Source: Streptomyces sp. NBC_01460
GTDB taxonomy: Bacteria; Actinomycetota; Actinomycetes; Streptomycetales; Streptomycetaceae
Assembly: GCF_036227405.1 (NCBI RefSeq)
Contig: NZ_CP109474.1
Location: 1-64,000, forward strand
Direction: 5' to 3'
DNA length: 64,000 bases
Shown: piece after piece, positions 38,840 to 47,102 of the stretch
Numbering within the stretch: the stretch's first letter is position 1
How the letters are laid out: each line of letters begins with the position of its first letter
Made by a program: the position numbers and the translations under genes
Notes under the pieces: generated by a model
Database searches by the model: none
Told to the model about the DNA's origin: nothing
Seen by the model: the letters and a program-made list of their open reading frames with translations, nothing else

Positions 38840-39844
38840 TCAGAGCTTCTTCAGAGTCTCGGCGACAGGCCCTGCGACGATCTTGTGCGCGAGGTACTTC
38901 GTCGCCGTGTGGGTCCAGAGCCCGTTCGTATCCGCGCGTTCGGTCACCGGAACCACACCCGAGGCGTTGGGCTTCATCCAGCGTTCCAGGCGGGGCCGGG
39001 CCACCACGATGTCGTCGCGGTCCCAGAAATTGAGCCAGCGCTCCACTCCGCCCGGCGTGTGCGGCGGTCGAGGTGCCAGCCGCTGAAGCACCAGAGCCCC
39101 CATGGCCAGAGGTGACCCCAGAGTGATCCACAGCGGCACGGGCCCCCTGTACGTGTGCAGTGCCTCGTACGCAACAACTGTCCCGAGCGAGTGCGAGATC
39201 ACGATCAGCGGCCGAGAGGGGTCGAGACCGGAGAGGACGCGCTCACGGATGCGCGCGTCGAGACCGAGACCCGCATCGTCCGGCTCCTTCCGAGCCAGAT
39301 ACCGGCCCACCTGGGAGAGGACCGGCAGCAACTGGACTCCACTGGTCCACTGCGACGCCTGCCGCAAGCCAGGAAGCTGGAGAAGAGTCGTCAGCGCGTT
39401 GCCTGCCCGCCGCACCACCCCTAATGGTCCCTGAGCCTGTGCCACGTCCGGATCGATGGCGGACCGGATCTGGGCGCGGGCGCTCGTGATGATCTGCAGG
39501 GACCGACGGTCGTCGACCAGCTCAGCCTGATGCGCGAGCTCTTGGGTCATCTCGTCCAGGAGCCCCAGCAGCAAGGGCAGGTCCTCCTCGGCAACGTCGT
39601 CGGCCGCGCCTTGGGCATCCGCTTTGTGGAATAGATCGCTGTAGTTGGCGAAGCGGGTCTCCGCGGCCCACGACTGGGTCAATCCCGACACCAGGTCGGC
39701 GTGGCCTGCCGCCCGGACACCGTTCGCAAGCGACGTGGACCACTCTCGCAACTCCACATCCGTGGTCCGCGCCGAGCCGATGCCGTGTATGAAGAGCAAC
39801 TGAGGTTTTCCGGCCAATGTCCCGCCCCCGATGATCAGCCGCAC
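38840..39844 (-). CDS. Alpha/beta hydrolase (lipase-like), first gene of the conflict operon
   Basis: A 334-residue alpha/beta hydrolase: oxyanion-type 'QLLFIHGIGSART' at the N-terminus, nucleophile in 'PLIVISHSLGTVVAYEAL' (GxSxG variant S-H-S-L-G), Asp in 'LNFWDRDDIVVARP' and His in 'NGLWTHTATKYLAHKI'. GTG at 39844 is my choice; a TTG at 39816 closer to 'QLLFIHGIG' is equally possible. Lipase-like hydrolases could attack membrane lipids as effectors. Tight spacing to the caspase-like gene places it in the operon. No signal peptide, so cytosolic. Confidence 0.75.
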   Translation of the reverse strand: MRLIIGGGTLAGKPQLLFIHGIGSARTTDVELREWSTSLANGVRAAGHADLVSGLTQSWAAETRFANYSDLFHKADAQGAADDVAEEDLPLLLGLLDEMTQELAHQAELVDDRRSLQIITSARAQIRSAIDPDVAQAQGPLGVVRRAGNALTTLLQLPGLRQASQWTSGVQLLPVLSQVGRYLARKEPDDAGLGLDARIRERVLSGLDPSRPLIVISHSLGTVVAYEALHTYRGPVPLWITLGSPLAMGALVLQRLAPRPPHTPGGVERWLNFWDRDDIVVARPRLERWMKPNASGVVPVTERADTNGLWTHTATKYLAHKIVAGPVAETLKKL

Positions 39845-40163
39845 TACTGAAGAACAGATTCTACGTAGTCCGCACGCCCCGGAGGCCCGAACTCTCAATT
39901 CCCTCATCAAGCAATCTGCGTTGGTCCGGTGAACGGTGTTGGGGCTCACAGGTGCTTCTGGACTGACGGGTGACATCAGGCAGATGGTGCCGCCCGCGTA
40001 CGACGTCAACCTCACCTCCGGAAGTGCGCCGCGCCGAGTGCCGCGGCCGCCACAAAACCTGAGCGCGGAGCCGGAACCGTCCATCGCCCTCAACACTCCA
40101 TCAGGCACTCACACGCTCAACAACGCGAGCACCCCAGCCGAGCAGGTGGTCGATCTTGAGGTA
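39845..40163. other. Intergenic DNA between conflict operon and CRISPR array 1
   Basis: No gene is supported. The minus-strand promoter of the conflict operon should lie here. The low-complexity frames crossing it do not look like proteins. Confidence 0.4.
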
Positions 40164-40436
40164 GGGAACATCCCCACGGAAGCAGGGAGCACGGGTCCTT
40201 CACACCGGCGATGCCGGCCCGCGCGGGACCATCCCCACGGGCGCGGGGGAGCAGTGCTTCGTCTCGTCCTGGGCCTGCTCGACCGCGGGACCATCCCGCG
40301 GGCGCGGGGAGCACAACGGGGTGTGGCTGGAGGACTTCGCGCACGAGGGACCATCCCCGCGGGCGCGGGGAGCACGGCCGGTGTCGCTCGGCGTAGTGCA
40401 GGACACAGGGACCATCCCCGCAGGCGCGGGGAGCAC
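40164..40436 (-). CRISPR. CRISPR array 1, type I-E repeat family, 5 repeats
   Basis: Five 29-bp repeats (starts 40164, 40225, 40287, 40347, 40408; plus-strand core CGCGGGCGCGGGGAGCAC) enclose four 32-33-bp spacers. In the crRNA sense the repeat reads GTGCTCCCC...GGTCCC, on the minus strand, so the leader is at the high-coordinate end. The repeat farthest from the leader (40164-40192) is most degenerate; 40225 has an extra G and 40287 lacks a C. No cas gene is in the window. Confidence 0.93.
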
Positions 40437-40520
40437 TCTCGCTGAACTGCGAGTTTGCCACTCAGGACGGCTATTATGCATAACTTTCACAGAATTCGCA
40501 TAACGCAGATTTGGATTATA
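40437..40520 (-). promoter_or_regulatory. Leader of CRISPR array 1
   Basis: The sequence beside the last repeat (GCTGAACTGCGAGTTTGCCA..., then AT-rich) aligns with the flank of array 2 (GCTGAGCTGCGAGTTTGTCA...), including TGCA, ACTTTCAC and AACGC further out. Conservation beside both arrays marks it as the leader, with a minus-strand promoter. The rest up to 40639 is empty. Confidence 0.75.
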
Positions 40521-40639
40521 TAACCCAAGCTCGCCTGCCCGCGCTTCGCCCGCAGCAGACTCGAGCCGGCTGCCTGCGGCGGGATGTCGATCTGTCAGGA
40601 GGCCGCGGACCCGCGGCCTCCGCGCCAGGTGGTGCCCCT

Positions 40640-41179
40640 TCAGGCGTGCAGCCTCTTCACCATCACCGCGTACACCGGTGAGTCGGCGAACGGCTGCTGT
40701 TCGCCCGCCTTCTCGTAGCCCCACGTCTCGTACAGCGCCTGGACCTTCGGGTGGGTCACGTCGACCAGGAGCACCGCGAGGTCCTCGCCCCGCTCCGTCA
40801 GCAGGGCTTCGTGCAGGCGGTCCGAGACGCCCTGCTTCCGCCACTGCGGGCGCACCATGACCTCGGAGACCGCGTACGTCGCGGTGCCTTCGCCGGCCGG
40901 CTCGAACGCGGTGGAGCGCCACCATTCGCGCCCCGGCCGCTGCGGGGCGCCGTAGGCGAAGCCGGTCGGTTCGTCCCCGTCGAAGGCCACGACACAGGTG
41001 AAGCCGTTCATCTCCGACCAGTGGTCGACGAACCAGGGGAACCGCTGGTGGAATGCGTCGTCCATGGCATCGGCGTAGGCGTCGGCGTGTACATCGATCA
41101 GCGTCTGCCTGAAGCCTTCCGGAAGTCTTCCGTGGGCGTAGTGCTGGAGGTCGATCACCCTGTTCACGCTCGACTCCAT
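40640..41179 (-). CDS. GNAT-family N-acetyltransferase
   Basis: The 179-residue product has a GNAT fold: 'GFTCVVAFDGDEPTGFAYGAP' (beta2-beta3), 'TYAVSEVMVRPQWRKQGVSDRLHEALL' (acetyl-CoA motif Q/RxxGx, here RKQGVS) and 'PKVQALYETWGYEKAGEQQPFADSPVYAVMVKRL' at the C-terminus. The substrate is unknown. Its start overlaps the end of the HTH/TPR regulator gene by 16 bp, so they are an operon and the regulator may control it. It lies just inside CRISPR array 1. Confidence 0.85.
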   Translation of the reverse strand: MESSVNRVIDLQHYAHGRLPEGFRQTLIDVHADAYADAMDDAFHQRFPWFVDHWSEMNGFTCVVAFDGDEPTGFAYGAPQRPGREWWRSTAFEPAGEGTATYAVSEVMVRPQWRKQGVSDRLHEALLTERGEDLAVLLVDVTHPKVQALYETWGYEKAGEQQPFADSPVYAVMVKRLHA

Positions 41180-42465
41180 TCATCTCGCATGCGGTCCGCC
41201 CAGTCGCGGGCGTACGTCGTGGACGGCGCCAGCCGGAGCAGGTCCCGGTGGAAGTCTCCGATCAGAGTCCGCATCCGTCCAGGGAGCGGCGCACCATCCA
41301 TGATCGTGAAGACGGAGGAAGCGGTTCTCGTGGCCTGCTCCGGATCGCCCTGGCGGAGCTGTGCGGTCGCGAGCTGGCAGGTGGCCAGCGCACGGTTGCG
41401 CTGGAACTCCTCCGGGATCCTGGCCAGCGCGCGATGCGCCATCGCCTCCGCGTCGGCCGACTCCCCATTGTGATTGAGGATGACGGCTGCGAGGTGGCTG
41501 AGTTCGGCCGGCCCGAAGAACGCGGTCCATCGTGGACGCTCCGCCTCCACCGCCTTCTGGAGCGTCTCCTCAGCCGCACCCAGGGCGCGCTTGGCAGCCC
41601 GCGGGTCACCCAGCGAGGAGTGGGCGAGAGCGAGGCGGACGCGTCCCATGGAGCCGAACAACGGATCCCTGCGGGCAGCCGGGGACGCGCTGGCGGCCTG
41701 CGCTGCCGCGAGCTGCTCCGGCCAGTTCTTCCGCTGGTAGGCGAGCATGGCCATGTTGATCCACACGCGCATTCCGGTGGCCGCGTCCTGGGACAGGCCG
41801 GCGAAGGTCGCCGACTCGTGCAGGTACTTCTGGGCCGCGTCGAGATCGTGCAGGTCGATGCAGGACCAGGCCGCGATGGTCGTGTACTCGGCAGCGAGTG
41901 CGTACAGAGCCCGTCGTACGCGCTCGCCGGCGTTGCGCTGCTGGAGTCCGAGGACCTCGGCCCGGCCTTCGAGGGCCTCGGCCGCCAGGCCTGTGTGGCC
42001 GCCGCTGCGGTCGTCCGTCTCGACGAGCAGATTCACGCGGGCCGCGGCGCGGGACACATCGGTCATCCCCACTGATCTGCACTGTCTGCCGACGGGGACA
42101 ACGGCGGGGACGCCTACGGGAACGCCGCGAGGAACGCCGACAGGGACGGCAGCGGCTGCCGCTCCGGTGGTGGAAGCGATGAAGTCGCGGCGCCGCACAG
42201 GGACCTCCGGGGGATGTCGCATGGAACTGGGTGCGGTGAGTCCCAGGTCCACCACAGGGCAGCCGAACACGCGCTCGAGCGCTGCGCAGGTGCGGCCGAT
42301 CGGCCGACGGCTCGACCCGCTGAGCAGGTTGCGGACCGTGCGGGCTGAGATCTCGCCGGGCCGACCGGTGATCTCCTGCAGCGCCCCGTTGAGCCGATTC
42401 GCCAACTCCTCCTGAGTGAGGCCGAGTTGTTGCATCCGACCCCGGAGGACGAGGTTGACTCCCAT
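41164..42465 (-). CDS. XRE-type HTH/TPR regulator
   Basis: A 433-residue Streptomyces-type regulator. An N-terminal HTH ('GLTQEELANRLN', 'SARTVRNLLSGSS', residues 8-60) is followed by a Ser/Ala/Val/Pro-rich linker with 'RRRDFIAST' near residue 92 and then TPR-like helices to the end ('AALYALAAEYTTIAAW'-type, 'RALARIPEEFQRNRALATCQLATAQL'). Proteins of this build sense intracellular peptides or partner proteins. It is followed by the GNAT gene (overlap) and faces a divergent small gene at 42698. A close functional analogue lies at 50373. Confidence 0.75.
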   Translation of the reverse strand: MGVNLVLRGRMQQLGLTQEELANRLNGALQEITGRPGEISARTVRNLLSGSSRRPIGRTCAALERVFGCPVVDLGLTAPSSMRHPPEVPVRRRDFIASTTGAAAAAVPVGVPRGVPVGVPAVVPVGRQCRSVGMTDVSRAAARVNLLVETDDRSGGHTGLAAEALEGRAEVLGLQQRNAGERVRRALYALAAEYTTIAAWSCIDLHDLDAAQKYLHESATFAGLSQDAATGMRVWINMAMLAYQRKNWPEQLAAAQAASASPAARRDPLFGSMGRVRLALAHSSLGDPRAAKRALGAAEETLQKAVEAERPRWTAFFGPAELSHLAAVILNHNGESADAEAMAHRALARIPEEFQRNRALATCQLATAQLRQGDPEQATRTASSVFTIMDGAPLPGRMRTLIGDFHRDLLRLAPSTTYARDWADRMRDEWSRA

Positions 42466-42642
42466 GCACTGAACGTAGTACTGCCGTCACCCGCACGGCC
42501 AGAGCACCGGTCACGAGAACGCAAAGTCTTCCGGTCGGCCGAAGCACACGAATCCTGGACTCTGCCTGTTGCCGTCCGCCGACGACTCGTTGACTGGTGG
42601 TCGGCCGCCGGGTCGAGTCAGTTCCGGCGGTACGCAGGAAAG

Positions 42643-42671
42643 CCCGGCCTCTGCCCCCGTCAGAGGCCGGG
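42643..42671 (+). terminator. Hairpin in the divergent promoter region
   Basis: CCCGGCCTCTG (42643-42653) pairs perfectly with CAGAGGCCGGG (42661-42671) around a 7-base loop, 26 bp before the GTG of a 70-codon gene. It could be a transcript attenuator for that gene rather than the end of an upstream one. Confidence 0.55.
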
Positions 42672-42697
42672 TTACCCGCACAGGAGGGAGTGACCTC

Positions 42698-42910
42698 GTG
42701 ACCGCCTCTGCCGTGATCTTCGCAGGACGAATCGCTGCCCGACGCCCCCGGCGGGCAACGGCCGTACGGATCCGGCGGGCAACGGCCGTACGAATCCGCC
42801 CGCCAGGCCACCGGACGACCGCAGGCACCCGGTGCGTGGGTACGGCCCGACGTGCTCCCCTCGGCCTGCGCAATCCCGTGCCCCGCCCTCACCTCGTCCG
42901 CATGATCTGA
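42698..42910 (+). CDS. Small Arg-rich hypothetical protein with a 24-bp tandem repeat
   Basis: A 70-codon frame from a GTG preceded by AGGAGGG. The product is very basic; an 8-residue unit 'RRATAVRI' is repeated because a 24-bp sequence (42749-42772) is duplicated with one change at 42773-42796. I recognise no family. A good ribosome site supports translation; composition argues for caution. Confidence 0.35.
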   Translation: MTASAVIFAGRIAARRPRRATAVRIRRATAVRIRPPGHRTTAGTRCVGTARRAPLGLRNPVPRPHLVRMI

Positions 42911-42919
42911 GGGCCACCC

Positions 42920-42994
42920 ATGTCCCGACGCGTGTGCCAAGTGGCAGTGTTCCTGACTGCCATCGTTCTGATTGTCGCCGCCGCCGGGTGGTGA
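42920..42994 (+). CDS. 24-residue membrane peptide
   Basis: ATG at 42920 starts a 24-residue peptide, MSRRVCQVAVF followed by a hydrophobic helix and C-terminal Trp: a positive head and one transmembrane segment. It begins 10 bp after the preceding small gene and ends 39 bp before the glycosylase gene, so it would sit in that transcript. It has no clear ribosome site. It may be a real small membrane protein. Confidence 0.4.
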   Translation: MSRRVCQVAVFLTAIVLIVAAAGW

Positions 42995-43032
42995 CGCGCA
43001 CGGCTCGACCCGCACATCCGAGGAGCATCCCC

Positions 43033-43833
43033 ATGACTGTCCTGACGACCGATCACCCCGCATGGACCGAGACAGGATCCGGTGGTCGCGCACGGGCCGT
43101 ACGTACTACCTCCGGCCTGTGGGTCCTGTCGTGGGACCGGGACGGTCTGAACATGCGCTGCGTGGACGGCACCGAGGACGCGAAGCCGACGCTCGTCGCC
43201 ACCAATCCGGACTGCCTGCCCGGCAGCGTCCCCGGCGGGCTCCGGGCGGGGCTCGATCGCCTCGGCGTCTCCCAGCGCCTCGCCAACCCGTGGCTGTGGG
43301 ACGCGATCACCACGGCGATCCTGCGCCAGGTCGTACGCGCCGGGCAGGCCCGCAAGCTCTACCGGGAGTGGTGCACGGCCTACGGCGCCCGCGTGGACAG
43401 CCCTGTCGGTGAGCTCGCCACCGCCCCCACAGCCGCAGAGGTCCTCGACCTGGCGGACGAACAGTTCGACGACATCGGCGCCAAGTTCCACCGCAGCGTG
43501 CTGCGGGCGGCCGCCGAGCACTACGAACTGCACTCCGCGGACTGGCTCGGCATGAAGGCTCCCGAGCTGGTGAGCGCTCTCACCGCCGTCCCCCGCATCG
43601 GCCCCTGGACCGCTGCGGCAGCCGCGACCGACTTCACCGGGGACTTCAGCGTCTACCCGCACGACGACCTCGCCGTACGCACCTGGGCCGCGCAGATCGC
43701 GCCTCATTACCCCTGGCCGGAAAAGAAGGACAAGGCGTTCGGCCCGCTCTGGACCGGCTGGGCCGGTCCGGACCGTACTGCTCTGCACACGCTGACCCTG
43801 TCCACGCTCACCTGGGGCTCCCATGCCCGATGA
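43033..43833 (+). CDS. HhH-GPD DNA glycosylase-like protein
   Basis: The 266-residue protein resembles AlkA/3-methyladenine glycosylase 2-type enzymes. A helical core ('LANPWLWDAITTAILRQVVRAGQARKLYREWCTAYG') is followed by the helix-hairpin-helix 'LTAVPRIGPWTAAAAA' and the catalytic-Asp region 'YPHDDLAVRTWAAQI'. It lacks the FeS Cys cluster of MutY/Nth. The substrate may be a damaged or deliberately modified base. ATG with GAGGAG upstream. It leads a four-gene block with B12 radical SAM, thymidylate kinase and NUDIX genes, an odd combination that suggests a modified nucleotide theme. Confidence 0.75.
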   Translation: MTVLTTDHPAWTETGSGGRARAVRTTSGLWVLSWDRDGLNMRCVDGTEDAKPTLVATNPDCLPGSVPGGLRAGLDRLGVSQRLANPWLWDAITTAILRQVVRAGQARKLYREWCTAYGARVDSPVGELATAPTAAEVLDLADEQFDDIGAKFHRSVLRAAAEHYELHSADWLGMKAPELVSALTAVPRIGPWTAAAAATDFTGDFSVYPHDDLAVRTWAAQIAPHYPWPEKKDKAFGPLWTGWAGPDRTALHTLTLSTLTWGSHAR

Positions 43834-43845
43834 CCTGGAGGACCT

Positions 43846-45387
43846 ATGCAGCAGTTACCCCTTCTCTCCGGTGCCGACCCGACGCGGACCCTTGACGCGC
43901 TGTTCGTGAACGCGCCGCTGCGCGACTACGGCCGGCGCCCGCGCACCAACGACTACACCCTCCCGGTGCTGGGCATGGCGTACATCGCCACCTACGCCCA
44001 GCGCGCCGGCTTCAACGTAGGAGTGCTCGACGCGGAGGCCCACGGCCTGGGCATCCTCGAGACCGCCGAACTCGTCAACGCGGCCCGGCCCCGATGGGCG
44101 GCCATGAACCTTCTCGCCCCCACCTACGAGATGTCCGCCCGCATCGCGGCCCACCTCGACCCGGACATCGCGCTGATGGTCGGCGGGCACCACGCCAAGG
44201 CGATGCCCGACAGGGTTCTGGCCGACCCCCGCATGACCAACCTCCGGGCCCTCGTCCTGGGGGAGGGAGAACTCCGCGTCGCCGCGCTGCTGGAAGACGA
44301 GCAGCGCCGCCGTGAACTGCCCGGCGTGCTCTGGCGGGACCCGCTGCTCGGCACCCGGGCCGTCGGCATCCCGTCGGGGAAGCCAGACCCGCAGATGCTC
44401 GGCCCGGACATCAACGCCCTGCCGTACGTGAACCGCGCCTTCCTGCCCCAGGACCCCTACCGTGCCGCCCCGACGGAGACGGACCGGCGCCTCGCGGTCA
44501 GCCGCAGCACCGACCTGCTGAGAACGGCCGCCCGCACCGGACACGTGGAAGCGAACATCGTCGGGAGCCGCGGCTGCCCCTACAACTGCACCTTCTGCGG
44601 GGCCGCCGTCAGCGCGAATCCCGACCTCACCATCCGGGTCCGCTCCCCCGAGAACATCATCGGCGAGCTGGACCGGCTGCACGACGCCTACGGGGTGACG
44701 GCCTTCCGGTTCGTCGACGACCTGTTCCTCGGGGTCGGGCGGGTCATCGATGAGCAGATGGACGCCTTCACCCGTAACCGGATCGGCGAGCGCTACGTCT
44801 GGGACGCCACCGGCCGCATCAACGTCCTGAACCGGCTCGGCGACCGCGATCTCGACCGTCTGGTGCAGAACGGGTTACGCGAGGTCGCTCTCGGCATCGA
44901 GTCCGGCAGCGACCGCATCCTCCAGGCGATGGACAAGCGGATCGACGCCGAGATGACCGAACGCGTCGCCCACCGCCTGGTCCGGCACGGCATCGGTGTG
45001 AAGGGCTACTTCATCCTCGGGTTCCCCGGCGAGACCCACGACGACATCGCGGCGACCGTCCGCCACATCCGCAATCTCTGGGCCATCGCCGACAACAACC
45101 CGGGCGATATCCGGGCGAGTGTCTTCGAGTTCCGCCCCTACCCCGGCACGCCTGTCTGGACGACCCTGACCGATGCCGGCCACAACCCCGAGGACCTGCT
45201 GGCCTACGGGGACGTCGATCTCACCGGTGACGGTGCCGACGAGTCCATGCGCCAACGCGACGAGTTCAACTTCTCGGTCGGCATCCAGTTCGGTGACGTC
45301 CCCCTGGCCAAGGTCCGCTCCACCCTCGCCACGCTCACCCGCGATCAGCACGAGCGCAACCAGACCGCTCAGGGGGTTGCGGCATGA
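43846..45387 (+). CDS. B12-binding radical SAM protein
   Basis: This 513-residue enzyme has an N-terminal cobalamin-binding-type Rossmann domain (residues ~15-170, 'LDALFVNAPLRDYGRR', 'IALMVGGHHAKAMPD'; the B12 His motif is not clearly canonical). A radical SAM barrel follows with the [4Fe-4S] motif CxxxCxxC in 'GSRGCPYNCTFCGA' and 'ALGIESGSDRILQAMDK'. Such proteins do methylations or ring rearrangements at unreactive carbons. GAGGACC precedes the ATG, 12 bp after the glycosylase. Its stop overlaps the thymidylate-kinase ATG. The substrate may be a base or nucleotide, judging from its partners. Confidence 0.9.
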   Translation: MQQLPLLSGADPTRTLDALFVNAPLRDYGRRPRTNDYTLPVLGMAYIATYAQRAGFNVGVLDAEAHGLGILETAELVNAARPRWAAMNLLAPTYEMSARIAAHLDPDIALMVGGHHAKAMPDRVLADPRMTNLRALVLGEGELRVAALLEDEQRRRELPGVLWRDPLLGTRAVGIPSGKPDPQMLGPDINALPYVNRAFLPQDPYRAAPTETDRRLAVSRSTDLLRTAARTGHVEANIVGSRGCPYNCTFCGAAVSANPDLTIRVRSPENIIGELDRLHDAYGVTAFRFVDDLFLGVGRVIDEQMDAFTRNRIGERYVWDATGRINVLNRLGDRDLDRLVQNGLREVALGIESGSDRILQAMDKRIDAEMTERVAHRLVRHGIGVKGYFILGFPGETHDDIAATVRHIRNLWAIADNNPGDIRASVFEFRPYPGTPVWTTLTDAGHNPEDLLAYGDVDLTGDGADESMRQRDEFNFSVGIQFGDVPLAKVRSTLATLTRDQHERNQTAQGVAA

Positions 45388-46037
45388 GGGCGAAGCGCGG
45401 GATGTTCATCACGGTCGACGGCCCCAGCGGGGTCGGGAAGTCGACCACCATCCAGGCCCTGCACGACGAGCTGACCGCTCGCGGGATTTCCGTACACGGC
45501 ACCGCGGAGCCGACCGCCAGCGACCTCGGTCTCTTCATCAGGGCCCACTTCAGCCACATCCGCGGGCACGCTCTGGCCTGCCTGGTCGCAGCCGACCGGT
45601 ACGAGCACGTCGAGCACGAGATCATGCCCCGGCTGAGCGCCGGCGACACCGTGATCACCGACCGGTACCTCGCCTCGACGCTCGTCATGCAGCAGCTCGA
45701 CGGTGTGCCGCTGAAGTTCCTGCTGGACCTGAACGCGAACGTCCTGATGCCGGAGCTGGCGGTCGTCCTGACCGCGCCCCCTGGCCTCATCGCCGAACGG
45801 ATAGCTACACGAGGCCCCCGCAACCGGTTCCACCACGATCCGACCGCCCCCGGCCGCGAGGTCCTGCTGTACGAGGCGGCAGCCCGGAGTCTGATGACGG
45901 CCCGCGTGAAGGTGCTGGTCGTGAACACCGGGGAAGCCACCCCATCGGAGGTCGCTGTCGCAATCGCCGACGCGATCCCCGGTTCGCCGATAGCGTCGGC
46001 TGCTTCACCGCAGTCGACACCATCCCAGGGACCATGA
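45384..46037 (+). CDS. Thymidylate kinase-like (d)NMP kinase
   Basis: A 217-residue P-loop kinase: Walker A 'FITVDGPSGVGKSTTIQAL', 'TAEPTASDLG' (the EPG-like base-side loop of TMP kinases), 'TVITDRYLASTLVMQQLDG' (DRY motif) and LID-like 'ERIATRGPRNRF'. It is not at a housekeeping locus and sits between a radical SAM enzyme and a NUDIX hydrolase, with overlaps on both sides. It therefore probably phosphorylates a modified nucleotide, or a non-nucleotide metabolite, rather than serving general dTTP synthesis. Family certain, specificity inferred. Confidence 0.88.
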   Translation: MRAKRGMFITVDGPSGVGKSTTIQALHDELTARGISVHGTAEPTASDLGLFIRAHFSHIRGHALACLVAADRYEHVEHEIMPRLSAGDTVITDRYLASTLVMQQLDGVPLKFLLDLNANVLMPELAVVLTAPPGLIAERIATRGPRNRFHHDPTAPGREVLLYEAAARSLMTARVKVLVVNTGEATPSEVAVAIADAIPGSPIASAASPQSTPSQGP

Positions 46038-46492
46038 CACCGGAACCACTCGCAGAACCCGTCATCGACACCCACGTCCTTCTGCGCGAGGGCGACAAGC
46101 TGCTCTTCTCCCAGCGCGGCGGACCGTACGGCTACGGCCGCTGGCACATGCCCTCGGGCAAGCTCGACCGGGGCGAAGCTCTGCGAGCGGGAGCCGCTCG
46201 GGAGCTCCTGGAGGAGACCGGCGTGACGGTCGACCCCGAGCACCTGCGGATGGTGCACGTGGTCCACCACCGGCAGAGCGCGGAGATCGAGCGCATCGGC
46301 TTCTTCTTCGAGGCCACACGGTGGAGCGGGGACCCTGTCAACAGGGAACCGGAGAAGTGCCTCGGCCTGGAGTGGTTCAGCGTCCACGAACTGCCCGAGG
46401 ACATCATCGAGTACCCGGAGAAAGGGCTCCTGGCCTATCTGGAGGCCGCCACGGCGGACGCAGCGCCGCTCACCGAACACGGCTGGGCGTAG
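46034..46492 (+). CDS. NUDIX hydrolase
   Basis: The 152-residue protein has a complete NUDIX box, 'GKLDRGEALRAGAARELLEETGV' in which G, the REUxEE core and final G are all present (residues ~39-61). 'WHMPSGKLDRGE' and 'VVHHRQSAEIERIGFFFEA' flank it. It hydrolyses a nucleoside diphosphate-linked compound; in context it may cleanse or process a modified dNTP. ATGA overlap with the kinase makes it the last gene of the four-gene unit. Confidence 0.92.
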   Translation: MTPEPLAEPVIDTHVLLREGDKLLFSQRGGPYGYGRWHMPSGKLDRGEALRAGAARELLEETGVTVDPEHLRMVHVVHHRQSAEIERIGFFFEATRWSGDPVNREPEKCLGLEWFSVHELPEDIIEYPEKGLLAYLEAATADAAPLTEHGWA

Positions 46493-46598
46493 CGCACCCC
46501 GGGCCGCACTGAGCCTGGTTCGGGCCGGGCCAGGCACCTCGGAGTGCCGGGCCCGCCTCCCCGCACATGCGCAGCCGCCGTCGGGCGGGACACCGACC

Positions 46599-46931
46599 TC
46601 AGAGAAGTCCGAGGTCGGTGTCCGGCCGGCAGTGCGTGCAGGCATCGACCCCTTCGGCGAGGGCGGCGAGAGCCTGCTCCCGGGTGACCGCCTTTCGGCG
46701 TCTGCCGATGGCGTAGCAGTGGCCGGCATGGATTTCGACGGGCTTCGCCCCGACGCCGATTCCGAGCTCCAACACCCAGTCCGGCTGTGGCGGTCGGGCC
46801 TTCTCCCCCTGGATCCGTTCGGCCTGGCGCCGCTCCTCGTCCGCGATCCAGCGACGGGTCACGTCGAGCTGCTGCTCCTGAACGCGGAGCAGGAAGCGGA
46901 GCTTGTCCAGCCTCGACGATTTTTCGTACAC
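46599..46931 (-). CDS. DUF6233-like small protein
   Basis: A 110-residue protein of a build common in Streptomyces: N-terminal helix 'DKLRFLLRVQEQQLDVTRRWIADEERR', then 'DWVLELGIGVGAKPVEIHAGHCY' and C-terminal 'EALAALAEGVDACTHCRPDTDLG'. I link it to DUF6233 from memory; the function is unknown. GTG at 46931 is the likely start. It is convergent with the NUDIX gene, and the plus-strand DNA opposite it (46632-47100) is not coding. Frequently found beside HTH/TPR regulators and mobile DNA. Confidence 0.65.
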   Translation of the reverse strand: MYEKSSRLDKLRFLLRVQEQQLDVTRRWIADEERRQAERIQGEKARPPQPDWVLELGIGVGAKPVEIHAGHCYAIGRRRKAVTREQALAALAEGVDACTHCRPDTDLGLL

Positions 46932-47102
46932 ATGTTCGAGTATAGTGCCGAGGCCGGTCGCCGGTCCTCCCCAGTTGCCCTGTGCTGGGCCAACGAAGCT
47001 CGACCGACGGAGTGGTGGGCGTCGGGATGGACAGTGGGGCAGCTTGCGGGGGCCCCGAAATATTCGCTGCGGCACCGGCCCGCCGGCTTCTACGCTCGGC
47101 AG

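Noticed and set aside
46632..47102. Upstream extension of the S66 peptidase frame
   Set aside because: The ATG at 47103 begins the family-like sequence; the extension is antisense to the DUF6233-like gene.
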